A stretch of 64,000 nucleotides of DNA from Platynereis dumerilii (GCA_026936325.1 JAPTHN010000076.1:372001-436000), one strand, 5' to 3'. Positions 11,378-22,247 are shown, counted from the first letter of the stretch. Made by a program: numbers and translations. Notes: generated by a model from the letters alone, not told the origin.

Positions 11378-12120
11378 GGGGGGGATGATCCAGTGATGGT
11401 GCCAACATTCATTAGAAAATCATAATATAGCCCATTGTCGTGTTGTCTGGGCAGAGCCCTGATCTGAGAAAATGTTACACACATGTTTGTTTGTTTTCTG
11501 TAAACAATGATCGTAGTATTAGACTTGAGAATGTGTGTACTAAAAATGTGTGAAACACTAACAGAAACTCTCACTTGAAACAGCTAGAGTCAGTTCCATT
11601 GAGCAGATCAATGGATTAGAATGCCATGGTCACCCATGTAAAACGCTATGTCACTTTTCAGGAGAGAGTGGTGTCATACCTTCTCTCAACCAATGAAAAT
11701 TGCAGGAAAAATTATGTATTTTCTTCCACAAATGTCTACAAATATGAAATCATCTGTAATAGCCACCAAACATTCGTGACTAGTCATGAACCTTTGTGGT
11801 CTCCTATTGACAGGCAGATGTATCACCATTCTCATGACAATGATATCAAGTCTGCAACAGTCACCAATTTAGTCTGCCTTATCTCAATATTATTTGACTG
11901 AGATGATGATCATGGAGGTCTCTGATAACTTGATCCCCAATAGCAAGTTAAACCTGGTGCCTTCCAGAGCAATTTCGACTTTTTTGACCCAGAATCTTTA
12001 CCGGGAGGCAAATGATTTCTGGTTGTAGTCTGTATTTAATAGTAAAACATGGGAGTTCAAGGTGGCAGGTGTATATGAATATTTTAATGCACTGGTCCAT
12101 CTGTAATGGAAGTACTATCA

Positions 12121-12259
12121 GTTACACCCTGCTCGTTTCGAGGGTACGGGAATATACACCACGAAGGACTCCATACACCATGAAGCCGAAGGCTGAGTGG
12201 TGTATGGAGGCCTGAGTGGTGTATATTCCCGTACCCTCGAAAAACTAGCAGGGTGTAAC
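12121..12259. repeat. Long foldback (about 60-bp arms)
   Basis: An almost perfect palindrome runs from GTTACACCCTGCTCG to its complement CTAGCAGGGTGTAAC, with an inner copy of TGGTGTAT on both sides. The loop itself contains a small palindrome (AGCCGAAGGCT). The design, a long stem with a GC-rich self-complementary loop, matches the foldbacks at 16.6, 17.1 and 55.7 kb although the sequences differ. Confidence 0.85.
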
Positions 12260-13567
12260 GGTTTTATCCTCAGACTTCTTGTTTTATTGATGCCCATATA
12301 TTGGGTTGTCGGAGATTTTACTAAAAATCGGTGTATATGGGCATATGATACGTCATTTTAAAGCTCTCCCAAAGAGGAATCGGTGATTGTTTACAAAAAT
12401 AGTGATACCCATCATCTTAAAGAAATTATTAGCAAAAAATCGTTTTTTATTCTTGAAAATTTTCTGCATAATTTTTGAAAGTGATGCAGATTAACTAAAA
12501 AATGACTTTAACAAGGATTATAAATGACCAGACATGCTTATATTTTATTTCTAAATGTATTTCATAATATTATCTAATAAGCAGAAAAATAGCAACTTCA
12601 ATTCATTTGTAAATTTTACAATTATTCTTTAAAATCATAATTTCCGGCTGATGAAGAATTGACGTCACTTTCGTCGTCAGAACCCGCTGCATGGACTTCG
12701 TGTTCATAAGGCTTCCAGTATCACACCTGAAATAAAGTATATTATGTTTTAAGTTTATGCTTAATTAATGAAATGAAGAACTTCAAAATTATAAATGTTT
12801 TTGCAAGTTTAAGCAAGTTTGAAAGAGAAATTATTTGATTTTTACATTACATTGTCAGCTTCTCAATTAACGTAAGATCAACAAAATGAAAGACCTTTAA
12901 CTTGACAGAACTTCAACTGTTCATACCAAAACTAACACATACTAACAATAATAGAAACATATTGAATATATGAAAGGCAAATATAAATCAGTCAAAATCA
13001 AAGCAAACAATGATAAATTATAGGCCTACTGGTCATAGCAGCTTGAAGGCATACGACGCGGAATTATAAAATTTTGCAATAGCAACTAACAAATCAACTC
13101 CAAGGCTTTTGTAATTTCTTGAGTTTAAAACCTGAAAATAGCTGTTCTATTCTCATAAAGGTTTAGTGTTCCTGCAGGTGATTTTATAATATATATTATT
13201 CATGTATTATTTATCATGTGCTCAGATGTTTAGCGCTGGCGATCACTACCTTGTTAAACTTGTTACCGCAATTCATTGTGTTGAATGCACAGATTTGTGA
13301 AATGTGTCATTCGACACATAAAAGAGTATATCATCATATGTTTGTTCAGCTAAAGGCTTAATTTATTTATTGCGACAACTATTCAATGCCTGTCGGAATA
13401 TTTAATTGAAATTATTTTGCTAATATCAGCAAGAGAAATCATATATTGGCATATTATATTTCTTGAGCTAATTCACTGATGTCCAAGTCTTTGCAAATGC
13501 ACCACAAGTTTGAAGTTAAGAGAAAGCTATATGTGTTTGTGGATTTGTCCCGGCAATTAATTACAAT
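12260..13567. other. Gene-free AT-rich stretch
   Basis: Flank between the foldback and the 3' end of the reverse-strand transposase-like gene. Contains a TGACGTCA near 12661 and no supportable exon. Confidence 0.45.
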
Positions 13568-14392
13568 TCATTCCTCATTTATTTTTGATTGCTCTCGAAT
13601 CACTGACTTCAAGTTTTCAGTTAATTGCTCGATGGTGAAAAGTTCTTGCTTCTTTTGCTGGCCCCTCATAACAGTCTTAGAAAATGAGAGATGATCTTTG
13701 CAGCTTGATGTCTGGCATAGTACATGTTTTCTGAAATTGATTTGAGCTTTCAACGCCTCTCTTTTCGCAGTCTTGGTGTTGTATGATGCTACTTGATTCG
13801 ATACATCCTCCTCTACAGTCCACAGTCCGCATTCCACAATAGCTTTAGTGTAGTCCTCCTGCTGGCGGATTTTCTTGGCCTTGGCTTCTTGCGTTTTTCT
13901 TATTTTCTCTTCCATAGCTTTCTTTCGACTGCTGCGAATTTCGTCCAGTCTGGCATTGAAAGCTCTTCTGACCTCCTTCACTTCTTTGCTAGCATCGTTC
14001 AAGATCTTCGCTTTCCTTGTTCCTTCCACTGAATTCAGCCACTCTCCGGTTTTGTTCATTGAGTACATTATGTACGCTTCTGCAGAAAGTGTGGATACAT
14101 TCGGCTTTACCCTCATCAATTGATCCAACATGCCAAAAACACTTTCAGCAAATTGGTTTGTTTTTGGCACTGATGTTGTTCGTCTTCGTAAATCTTCAGA
14201 TGGATTGTCAAGCTTACCACCTGGCAAATGATCGCTGAAGAGGTGTTGGGAGAGTTTGGAGAAGGAAGCGAAGAGGACACCCAGGGCATTTTCTACAAGA
14301 GAATCCACACTTGATTCGGTGGTGAGGGAATGATATATTGCATCACGCTCTACTTTCGTTTCATCACCAAACGGAAGGTACTTGCCTGCCAT
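13568..14392 (-). CDS. Transposase-like gene, C-terminal frame
   Basis: A 274-codon frame that continues the gene after a frame change. Family-like blocks include LFASFSKLSQHLFSDHLPGG, then VPKTNQFAESVFGMLDQ and a strongly charged helix with KKAMEEKIRKTQEAKAKK, probably a coiled coil. It ends with a short region rich in Lys, Gln and Glu. The apparent initiator Met lies inside the family-conserved stretch (DNLKEFMAGKYLPFG reads through it), so it is unlikely to be a real start. Confidence 0.6.
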   Translation of the reverse strand: MAGKYLPFGDETKVERDAIYHSLTTESSVDSLVENALGVLFASFSKLSQHLFSDHLPGGKLDNPSEDLRRRTTSVPKTNQFAESVFGMLDQLMRVKPNVSTLSAEAYIMYSMNKTGEWLNSVEGTRKAKILNDASKEVKEVRRAFNARLDEIRSSRKKAMEEKIRKTQEAKAKKIRQQEDYTKAIVECGLWTVEEDVSNQVASYNTKTAKREALKAQINFRKHVLCQTSSCKDHLSFSKTVMRGQQKKQELFTIEQLTENLKSVIREQSKINEE

Positions 14393-14411
14393 GAATTCTT
14401 TCAGATTGTCA

Positions 14412-15518
14412 TTACAAGGACATATCAGTGAAGAAACATTTCAACCGTAGGTAGTATGAATTCATGTCAAGGACATGTAGCGAATCATTGGCCAATAAGG
14501 ACCACAGCGGAGCTGTTACCAATTTATTGATGAGGCCTAAAGCCTTCACACCAGCAACATATTCTGGAATTTGTAAATCGTGGTACACAGATTTGAGGAG
14601 GCCATTGCCACAGCCAGTTTCATTCAAGAAGCTCTTCATCTGGTCACTCAAAAAAAAAACTGCTGACGCATTCTCAAACAAGATGTTAAATCTAGCACCC
14701 CTGTAGGGTGTCAGAGGCAGGGTTTGCAGCTCATGGTCTTTCAAAAACTGCTTCACGTTTAAGTTGAAATCCCCAAAACAGCCGGACTTTTTGTCTCCTC
14801 CTGCTGCGAAAGCTTTACATACGGTTCTGACTAGTCGAGCAGCCCCAGGTTCTGTGGATTGAAACGCCCTCTCATGCACCGGTGCAGATGACCCAAATAA
14901 AGCCTTTTCAATCTCTAGCAATGTAGCTTGGGCGGTTGTTGCAAAATTAACAAGGGAATGGAGCCCACAAAAAAAATTTGTTATTCTTTCAACCAGGGGA
15001 GGATCCAGAAAATTCCGGTGGGGGGGTCTATTGGGCTGTCGCGTCGCGGAACACATAATTCGCGACATAACACGACTGCGCGCGGATGAAATTAACATGT
15101 AAAAATATATAAATTTTGGTCCGGTGGGGGGGATGCATCCCCCCCATCCCCCCCCCCTGCGTCCGTCCCTGCTTTCAACGGGCAACTTGTCATCATCATT
15201 TGGCATCATATCAACAGCATTCGCAATGGGCAATAAGGTATTGCGGAAGTTCTCCAGCAGCTGGTTGAATTTCATCTCTGTTGCCGCTCTATCGGACATT
15301 GTGGCCGAGATGTGTGCAAGGATGACCTTTGATATCTCATCATTTGTAGAATGTTGCCTATCATCCATATCACTGAGGATTTGCCGGAATACAGTAAGCG
15401 TATCTGCTGCTGACTTGGTCTCCACTTCACGCAGCCCAAGGACCCACAACTTGCCGTCTGAGTCAGCAGCTTCATATCCCATGTAACGACTTCCACTTTT
15501 ACTTGTCTCATCAGTCAT
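14412..15518 (-). CDS. Transposase-like gene, middle frame (putative catalytic core)
   Basis: A 368-codon frame holding the most conserved-looking part. It opens with MTDETSKSG, then LWVLGLREVETKSAADTL, MSDRAATEMKFN, FFCGLHSLVNF and a region with ARLVRTVCKAF. The acidic residues in the first and third blocks and the CxxH are candidates for an RNase H-fold transposase core; this is inference. About 62 codons just before FFCGLH come from an inserted MITE and its 8-bp target duplication, 186 nt in all, so the frame stays open. The frame ends near 14412, and the match to the family continues in another frame. Confidence 0.6.
   Translation of the reverse strand: MTDETSKSGSRYMGYEAADSDGKLWVLGLREVETKSAADTLTVFRQILSDMDDRQHSTNDEISKVILAHISATMSDRAATEMKFNQLLENFRNTLLPIANAVDMMPNDDDKLPVESRDGRRGGGWGGCIPPTGPKFIYFYMLISSARSRVMSRIMCSATRQPNRPPHRNFLDPPLVERITNFFCGLHSLVNFATTAQATLLEIEKALFGSSAPVHERAFQSTEPGAARLVRTVCKAFAAGGDKKSGCFGDFNLNVKQFLKDHELQTLPLTPYRGARFNILFENASAVFFLSDQMKSFLNETGCGNGLLKSVYHDLQIPEYVAGVKALGLINKLVTAPLWSLLANDSLHVLDMNSYYLRLKCFFTDMSL
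14994..15171. mobile_element. 178-bp hAT-like MITE inserted in the transposase-like gene
   Basis: Imperfect inverted ends CAGGGGAGGATCCAG and (complement of the right end) CAGGGACGGACGCAG, flanked by perfect 8-bp duplications CTTTCAAC at 14986-14993 and 15172-15179. The 8-bp duplication and CAGGG ends fit the hAT superfamily. Related ends are seen at 42592, 46766 and 60846. Insertion plus duplication adds 186 nt, a multiple of 3. Confidence 0.9.
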
Positions 15519-16417
15519 GAGAGTGGTGTCTTTTTTTGGGCAAAGACATCAGCTACATGTTTTTGGGATAGAAGGAGTCTCTGTATGTTAAGATCTAGTA
15601 CTGTTGTTCTGGACGGTAACTTATTTGCTGAAAGGCCGACCATTTTCGGGACTGAGGAGATCACTTCGGAGATTCTCCCAGCAGGGAAATTTTGGTAGAG
15701 AAGATCAAACACACAGAGTTTAAGAGCATTGATACACTGATCAGTGTACCTCTGGCTCTCCTCGTTGAAGGTGACAAGGACATCACTGCTGTCATCCTGA
15801 AGCTCCAACCATTCAATGGTAGCACATTGTTCGTTGACCTTCCTGAGTAATTCTTTCAGTTCTGATTTTTGGTTTTTAATTTCAATCTGCAAAAGTGCAA
15901 TTTTTTCCTTGAGGTCTTTTTCTGTTTCATCAAAATTTGCACGCTGTTTTCTGTGATATTCCTCCCTTTGTGATGTTCTTTTTATTTGTTTCTTCAGCTC
16001 TTCATTCCGTTTTGCCAGTAGTTGGGACTGTAATACCTTTTGCGTCAATTCTTCTCCAAATTCTTCCAGTTGCTTTCTGGCCTTTGCTAACTCTGCCGCT
16101 AATTTAGAGACTGCAAGGGCATTTACTAGATTAGGGGTTGACAATTCCGGTTGATTGGCAGATCTAGAAATCTTGTTAGGGAAACGGAATGCTTCGTCCA
16201 GGAAGGCATCGAGGTTCTCCTGTCCACCTTTTCTTTTCAGATTTTTAAGAAGTGCCGCACGCCCACTTTTCACCCTGTCAATTGCATTAACATATGCCCT
16301 GTCTGATGGTCTGCCTTCTGAAGTGCACTCATGATATTGTTTGACAAAATTTACCGCATTGCATGTGTCCCCTATTCTTACCTTGTCCAGCACAACTCTG
16401 TTGGTTACAGATGTCAT
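15515..16417 (-). CDS. Transposase-like gene, N-terminal frame (coiled coil)
   Basis: A frame of 300 residues starting at an ATG and ending where it overlaps the next frame by ATGA. Residues from about 105 to 205 are rich in Lys, Glu, Gln and Leu in heptad-like spacing (for example AKRNEELKKQIKRTSQ), which predicts a long coiled coil and likely oligomerisation. The first 100 residues are basic and could bind DNA, but no zinc-finger pattern is visible. The last part (PKMVGLSANKLPSR...) leads directly into the core encoded in the next frame. Close to its end the frame crosses the heptamer A AAA AAG (complement of 15530-15536). Confidence 0.6.
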   Translation of the reverse strand: MTSVTNRVVLDKVRIGDTCNAVNFVKQYHECTSEGRPSDRAYVNAIDRVKSGRAALLKNLKRKGGQENLDAFLDEAFRFPNKISRSANQPELSTPNLVNALAVSKLAAELAKARKQLEEFGEELTQKVLQSQLLAKRNEELKKQIKRTSQREEYHRKQRANFDETEKDLKEKIALLQIEIKNQKSELKELLRKVNEQCATIEWLELQDDSSDVLVTFNEESQRYTDQCINALKLCVFDLLYQNFPAGRISEVISSVPKMVGLSANKLPSRTTVLDLNIQRLLLSQKHVADVFAQKKTPLS

Positions 16418-16581
16418 ATTGAACCAGAACTGTTGACCAAAAAATTGATGATGAAAAATTAGTACTGAGTGTCAAATTTGAAACAACTATGCAGCCATCG
16501 GACAGAGTGAAATGCTCATCAAAGAGACAAAGACTTAAATTTTTAAGGAATATTTTGACAAACTTAGCTCATATACTATAA

Positions 16582-17011
16582 CAAAACAACCCAAGTCAGG
16601 GTCACTGAGTAACAATATCACGAGCTGTTGTGTGAATTAATATCACTCAAGCCCGCAGGGCGAGAGTGATATTAATTCACACAACAGCTCGTGATATTGT
16701 ACGAAGTGCCCTGACGCGTGGTTGTTTTGTTTTTATCACCTGGTTTTACCTCAAATTTTCAATTATAATGAGAGACTATTTTCTGCCATTACAAAAATGT
16801 GCCTTCACCATGGAGCAACAATGGATGTGACGTCACAATCCTATTGTTTTGGCCATTGCTTGGTTTGTGACGTCATCAGGCATCTGAAATGCTGGTGATG
16901 TCATAACCATTGTTCAAAAATATCACCCTTGAAGGGTGGTATTTTTTACAATATCATAGGCCCTGATATTTTGAGTGTAAACAGTGATATTCACAGCCAA
17001 CCAGGTGATAA
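16582..17011. mobile_element. Foldback + MITE unit, copy 1
   Basis: Starts with a compound foldback (16582-16729). Its inner arms, 16612-16648 and 16664-16700, are perfect 37-bp complements around a loop containing CCCGCAGGG, and outer arms share CAAAACAACC and GTCAGGG. It continues into a 279-bp segment with inverted ends TTATCACCTGGTT and AACCAGGTGATAA (16733-17011). The interior carries two TGACGTCA palindromes. No open frame of note. Confidence 0.8.
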
Positions 17012-17103
17012 TTTGCAGATAAGACTTTTACTTTGATGATTCTAAAGAAACCTTCTGAAGGCAGATTCAAACATTCTCAGTAGCAGAAGCCATGGATCAT
17101 ACA

Positions 17104-17534
17104 ACAAAACAACCCAAGTCAGGATCACTGAGTAACAATATCATAATCTGTTGTGTGAATTAATATCACTCGAGACCGCAGGGCAAGAGTGATATTAATT
17201 CACACTACAGCGAGTGATATTGTACTAAGTGCCCTGACGCGTGGTTGTTTTGTTTTTATCACCTGGTTTTAACTCAAATTTTTAGTTATAAAGAGAGACT
17301 ATTTTCTGCCATTACAAAAATGTGCCGTCACCATGGAGCAACAATGGACATGACGTCACAATCCCATTGTTTCGGCCACAGTTTGGTTTGTGACGTCATC
17401 AGGCAGCTGAAATGCTGGTGATGTCATAACCATTGTTAAAAAATATCACCCTTGAAGGGTGGTATTTTTTACAATATCATAGGCCCTGATATTTTGACTG
17501 TAAACAGTGATATTCACAGCCAGCCAGGTGATAA
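17104..17534. mobile_element. Foldback + MITE unit, copy 2
   Basis: A second copy in the same orientation as the unit 522 bp upstream, with the same order of blocks and nearly the same length. The foldback arms have acquired mismatches (for example TCATAATCTG against the ACAGCGAGTG side), so this copy is older or less constrained than copy 1. TGACGTCA palindromes are retained near 17351 and 17389. Confidence 0.8.
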
Positions 17535-17679
17535 TGACTATTTTCTGCATTTCAGAACTAAAGGCAACACAATTATTCCAACTTTGCAGTATTCAAGACC
17601 ATGTTTCACTTAATAACTATGTTATTTTAAATGTAACACGAATTATTAGCAAATAAATGTCGTGCAAACTAGGGTGAGA

Positions 17680-17965
17680 CCACTGGATGTCCGGGGGAGG
17701 GGGGATGGAGTTTCTTTTTTAAATAAATAATTTCTTGCTCAGTTTTGGTGAAATAAATAAATTATTTTCAGGCAGTCTTGAAATAACTAATTTCTGGAAG
17801 GGGTATTTCTTAATGAGGCTTGCTTGATTAAGGAATGAATATTCGTGGATTTTGCATGCTTGTGGTCAATAAACATTGTTGCCATCAACGTGAAATAAAT
17901 AATTTCCCTCCGAGGAAAACTTCAAGCCCCCCATGGAAATCGAATGGTCGCCTCCTTGTGCAATG
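17680..17965. repeat. Dispersed repeat family U, copy 1
   Basis: Shares order and wording with 54480-54775: several TGAAATAAATAATTTC-like blocks, GGTATTTCTTAA, and a C-rich end. Divergence is high. A third weak match may lie near 21040-21160. Confidence 0.5.
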
Positions 17966-18137
17966 TAAACTTTTTTTAACTCAAGAGTTTTTATAATGCT
18001 TATAATTATAATTTGAGTTACCCAAGTAACAAAACCTCACCTGAGTTGTTTTGAACAGTCAGATATCCTTGGGACTCAATTTGTCATTTTTAATGCAGGT
18101 GCGCATGCGCAACTGCATTATACCAGTCACTTACCAT

Positions 18138-19100
18138 ATAATGGGTTTTGTGGATTAGAACATGCACCCCGATATTGCTATCAAATAGTGAATTTTCGTG
18201 TTCGAAAATCAGATTTTCCGTTAGTGGAGAACCCCTAGTTTTGTGCGCAGAAGCATTTTGGATTATGTATGGGTTATTTTTATAAAGAAAATCATATTTG
18301 TGACAATATGGGGTAAAATGATGCATTTCTGCCTATCAAAAAAGTTATATATAATTTTTTCTAAACCCCAAATCTAAGAATCAAGAAAAACGTATGTGGA
18401 ATATATATCAGGCAATCTATATACTAATTTTCGCTTTAAAAAATCCAGTGGTTATTGCTCTAGGCCTGTTGACAGATTGTTTCTGTAGAAAAATGGGTTT
18501 TGTGGATTGGGACGAACTCCATGATCTTGCCATCTAAATAGCATTATCTTATTGGAAAGTCACATTTTCACATATGGAGAACATCTACAGTGGTGTTTAG
18601 GAGCATTTTGGATTATAAATAGGGTATTAAGAGACAGATGTTCTCATTTATAGCCAAAATTACAACAGTGTTTTTATGATGGTCCGGAAAAAGTAAGATT
18701 TCTTTTTTCCTGTTTTCCTTATGTGTAATAAAAAAAAATACATTTGAGATGTACTTCAGACATTCTATATACCTGTTTTTGCTTACAAACGTGTTCAGTG
18801 CTGCATATCTAGTTACAGATTGTCTTCGTAGATGAGTTTGTGGATTGGACTGAGCACCTTGATCTTGCCATTTGAATGTCATTTTCAGATTTTCACTGAT
18901 GGAGAACATCTGCAATGGCGTGTATGAGCATTATGGGATGTGTATAGGGTATTAAGAGACAGGATTTTCTCATTTATTGATATTAACAAAATGATGCCCT
19001 TCTGACAGCTGAAAAATAAGACCAGAAACAGTTGTTTTTTACCAAGGCCTGAAGTTTCAGAACTCATATGCATATGAAAATCCAAGTTTTGAAAATATTG
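18138..19100. repeat. Three degenerate tandem copies of a ~350-bp unit
   Basis: The block around GGGTTTTGTGGATT, then GATCTTGCCAT, TGGAGAACATCT and GAGCATTTTGGATTAT recurs starting near 18138, 18491 and 18832, giving periods of about 353 and 341 bp. No coding content was identified. Confidence 0.7.
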
Positions 19101-19320
19101 TGTCAAACGCAACCCTAGAGTAGAAAATTCCACCTGCATTATGCAACCCGCGGGTTCTTGTTGATAGTAGTGTGACACCTGAAATGTGAAATTATGGAAA
19201 TAGAACAATTCAACATATTGAAAACTGAATGATTTATTGTGAAATTACAAAACCCATTTTAAAGAAATAAACATTAGCACCACAGCAATGATAACAATTC
19301 AAAAACCAACTATAGATGAT

Positions 19321-19366
19321 AGGCTATGTTGGACCAATGAATAAGGCTATGTTGGACCAATGAATA
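19321..19366 (+). repeat. 23-bp tandem duplication
   Basis: Two exact adjacent copies of AGGCTATGTTGGACCAATGA plus ATA. Confidence 0.9.
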
Positions 19367-19769
19367 AAGCAGAAATGTAAGTAAACTGTCTGGGATATTC
19401 AGCCCCAGCACAGGAATAAAAAAGAAGACAAGAAAGAATGTTTCACGTGCAATGATTAAGTATACAGAAAATCCCCTTTTAAAAAATCTTGCACTTTTTA
19501 AACTCCTCTCAGCATTGTAATTTTTTTATTAAAATTCTCCCAATTAAAATTCTGTCATTTACAATGTTGCCTTAGCATTAACTCACAATATCATGGATGA
19601 GTTTCTATCCATCAACTTCAATAAAAGGGACTGCTTCTTCGTATGCACACCTAAGCAAACATACTGTTCATGCAGACCTGAAACAAAAGGGTACAGAACA
19701 CATCTGCGTAATGTAATTCTTAATATATATCTTCCCCACTTATGAATACAATTTTTTAAAGACCTGCCC

Positions 19770-20549
19770 ATGCCATGACATCCATATTACATGGATTGCT
19801 TTGCATAATTTTTGTTCATGATATTTATCTATATTATAATTAAAAAGAAGAAACAGTTATAGGCCTACTGAATGCTGTGAACAGTACTTAATTACAATTA
19901 ATTACATGTGAGCCACATCAAATAGCATGCACTTTTTGAAATTTTAAGTGTGAATATCTTAATTGCATTGGTTGGTTGCCTTGTCTAGCAAGGCTGTTTG
20001 ATAAGACTGTGGGGCCGTAGAAAGTCTGCATAATTTAAAGGTTTTATATTGCCCAGAAACTTACAAAGTTAGTGTAGGTGGCATTGTTGCTCCCCTAATC
20101 CAAGCTGTCACTCTGGTCTTCAATCTTTAATCTTCAAGGTATATTCCCAAAATGTCTTGTAACCATCCCGGGAATTTAAGTGTGATGTAGTGGTGACCAC
20201 AGAGTTGTGGTGGCGACAACAGGTGCGTTAAAGGGGTCTTCTTTTTTTTTTTTTACAAATGGAAATAAAAAGAAACAAAAAAGCGTATAACTGTCTTTTT
20301 GTCTGGTGACTCAAGAGTGGTTGTTATTTGTAAACCAGTTTTTAATCCACTGGGCACTGTGCAAAGGTTCATCAATTCTGCAGGCTGTCATACTCTGCAT
20401 GTTTCTCTGAAAGAAAGACATTTTAATTTTTACTTGGTTGATCAAGGTAGACAATGTACATTATTTAATTAGATATGTTTAATAGTTCTGGACCTCAGCA
20501 CCTGCCCCAATTATGCAAAGCAATCCATGTACTATGGATGTCATGGCAT
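19770..20549. mobile_element. ~780-bp element with 41-bp terminal inverted repeats
   Basis: The first 41 bases (from ATGCCATGACATCCAT) and last 41 bases are near-perfect complements with about one mismatch. The interior has a run of T, a GT-rich part and no significant open frame. No flanking target duplication is obvious. This is probably a non-autonomous DNA transposon. Confidence 0.65.
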
Positions 20550-21930
20550 AAGCTACTATGCATTGCTCTCCAAAAATACATTTAATACTCCCTCCCTTCT
20601 CAATAACATGTATGGCACTGTATTGGGAACACCACAAAACCACGATATCTCATCTACAGTGACACATGTGGCGCCATCTATAATGCGACATGTTTGGTGA
20701 GCTGTCACATAGCACCAAACATTTTCGCTTGCATTTAAGTAAATAATGTTAAAATGTGCACAGAAATTATATGAAGATGTAGATTTTAGTTTGTTTGTAC
20801 ACATCTAAAACTAATATTACCATAAAATAATATTAAATTCTTAGTTACGTAGTATTACTGCTTCTATCTAAAACAAAGGAAAGACTTGGTACAAAAGCAG
20901 AACTATTAAATAAACTTAATGACCTTGATATAAATGCCAAATTCGTGGCTCAATCAATCTGACATACATTCAGGATTATTTGTCAAACTAGAATGGAGTG
21001 CATGAGATGCACGAAAGTATCTCTGCTAGGAAAATAAATAGATTCTAATCATTCTATTTGACTCACCTTGAACTAAATAATTTTTGGCAGGGATCTCTGA
21101 ACGAGGTGTTGCATGATTTAGGAATGACTATTTGGTGTGAAATAAACTAGATGGGAGCATTATGAGCAGGGGGTCAGCAATGATTGCCTGACAGATAGTG
21201 TTTGCTGTAGGTCATAAAAACTTTGACCCTAGGGTTAGCCCCAACCTACGGGTGTCCCCTGAGGTGCCCCCTCCCTTGGGGTTGTCCCACTGTCCCACCC
21301 TTAAGGAGTATCCCCACCCTACCCCTCAGGGTTACCCCAGCAGGGCACACCCTTATCTATCTACTTTTCTATAGATCTATCTATCTGTAACTGGTCCTCT
21401 CATGCCAATTAAAAGCTGGGGTAGCCAAGAGCCTTGAAGACTAACAAAATCTCTATCTCCCAGCACTGACAATAAATTCCTCCTCTGCCATCACCTAGTG
21501 GACATAAAGGAAACTAAGCATCTATACACCACCTAGCAGGAAAAGCAGGAACTACTCCAAAGTGTGATTGATCTTCAAAGTAAAATAAGCAAATAAGCTT
21601 GAAATAAAGTCAGATTTTATCAAGGAAAAGAGTCAAGTGCATGCAATTATGTATGATGGAGCACACAGGTACTCAGTTGAAGAAAAATGAATGAATGAAT
21701 GAATGAATAAGTGGAGCAGAGTAAGTGTGACAGTGTGACAGTGTGACAGTGTGACATGGGACGGGATTCTAGGAAGCCAGGACTAACAAGATCTCTGTCT
21801 CCTAGCAGAGATAATTAAGGAAATTGTTATTTGACTTCTAACAAAAGAGCATGTTGTCATGTGAGTGATAATAAGGTCTGTTGAACAAAACACACAATTT
21901 CAGTACACTTAAATTTCTTCCTGCACCTGC
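20550..21930. other. Gene-free stretch
   Basis: Intergenic DNA with a short CTAT tract near 21355, a (GAAT)n run near 21690 and a (GTGACA)n run near 21730. No supportable exon. Confidence 0.45.
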
Positions 21931-21939
21931 ATATTCTGC

Positions 21940-22197
21940 AATAGAAACTGCAGAATTCTGCAGAAAACTGCAGATTTCTGCAGTTCTGCAAAAAATTCTG
22001 CAGTTCTGTAGGAAACTGCAGAATTCTGCAGAAAACTGCAGAATTCTGCAGTTCTGCAAAAAATTCTGCAGTTCTGTAGGAAACTGCAGAATTCTGCAGA
22101 AAACTGCAGAATTCTGCAGAAAACTGCAGAATTCTGCAGGAAACCGCAGAATTCTGCAGTTCTGTAGGAAACTGCAGAATTCTGCAGTTCTGCAGCT
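21940..22197. repeat. Palindromic CTGCAGAATTCTGCAG array I
   Basis: Repeated copies of the perfect 16-bp palindrome CTGCAGAATTCTGCAG (PstI-EcoRI-PstI) separated by short GAAA or TAGGAAA spacers. The array reads as open frames on both strands because the core is self-complementary. These are not genes. Confidence 0.9.
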
Positions 22198-22247
22198 CCA
22201 TTAATACCTATACAAGAATGAGGACTGTGAGGAAACAAGTGGGATCG

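Larger units (their letters stand above)
13568..16417 (-). pseudogene. Broken transposase-like gene with coiled coil and CxxH motif
   Basis: Three consecutive reverse-strand frames form one gene of about 950 codons: an N-terminal part with a long coiled coil, a middle part with DDE/RNase H-like features, and a basic C-terminal part. It resembles a multicopy protein family I recall from corals and other marine invertebrates, for which I know no function. Middle-part landmarks are MTDETSKSGSRYMGY, DGKLWVLGLREVETKSA, MSDRAATEMKFNQLLE and FFCGLHSLVNF. The C-x2-H within FFCGLH recalls the C/DxxH signature of several cut-and-paste transposase superfamilies, so a DNA-transposon origin is my inference. 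Two frame changes (near 15531 and near 14410) and a MITE insertion (14994-15171) suggest a decaying copy. No terminal inverted repeats were found around it. Confidence 0.6.
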
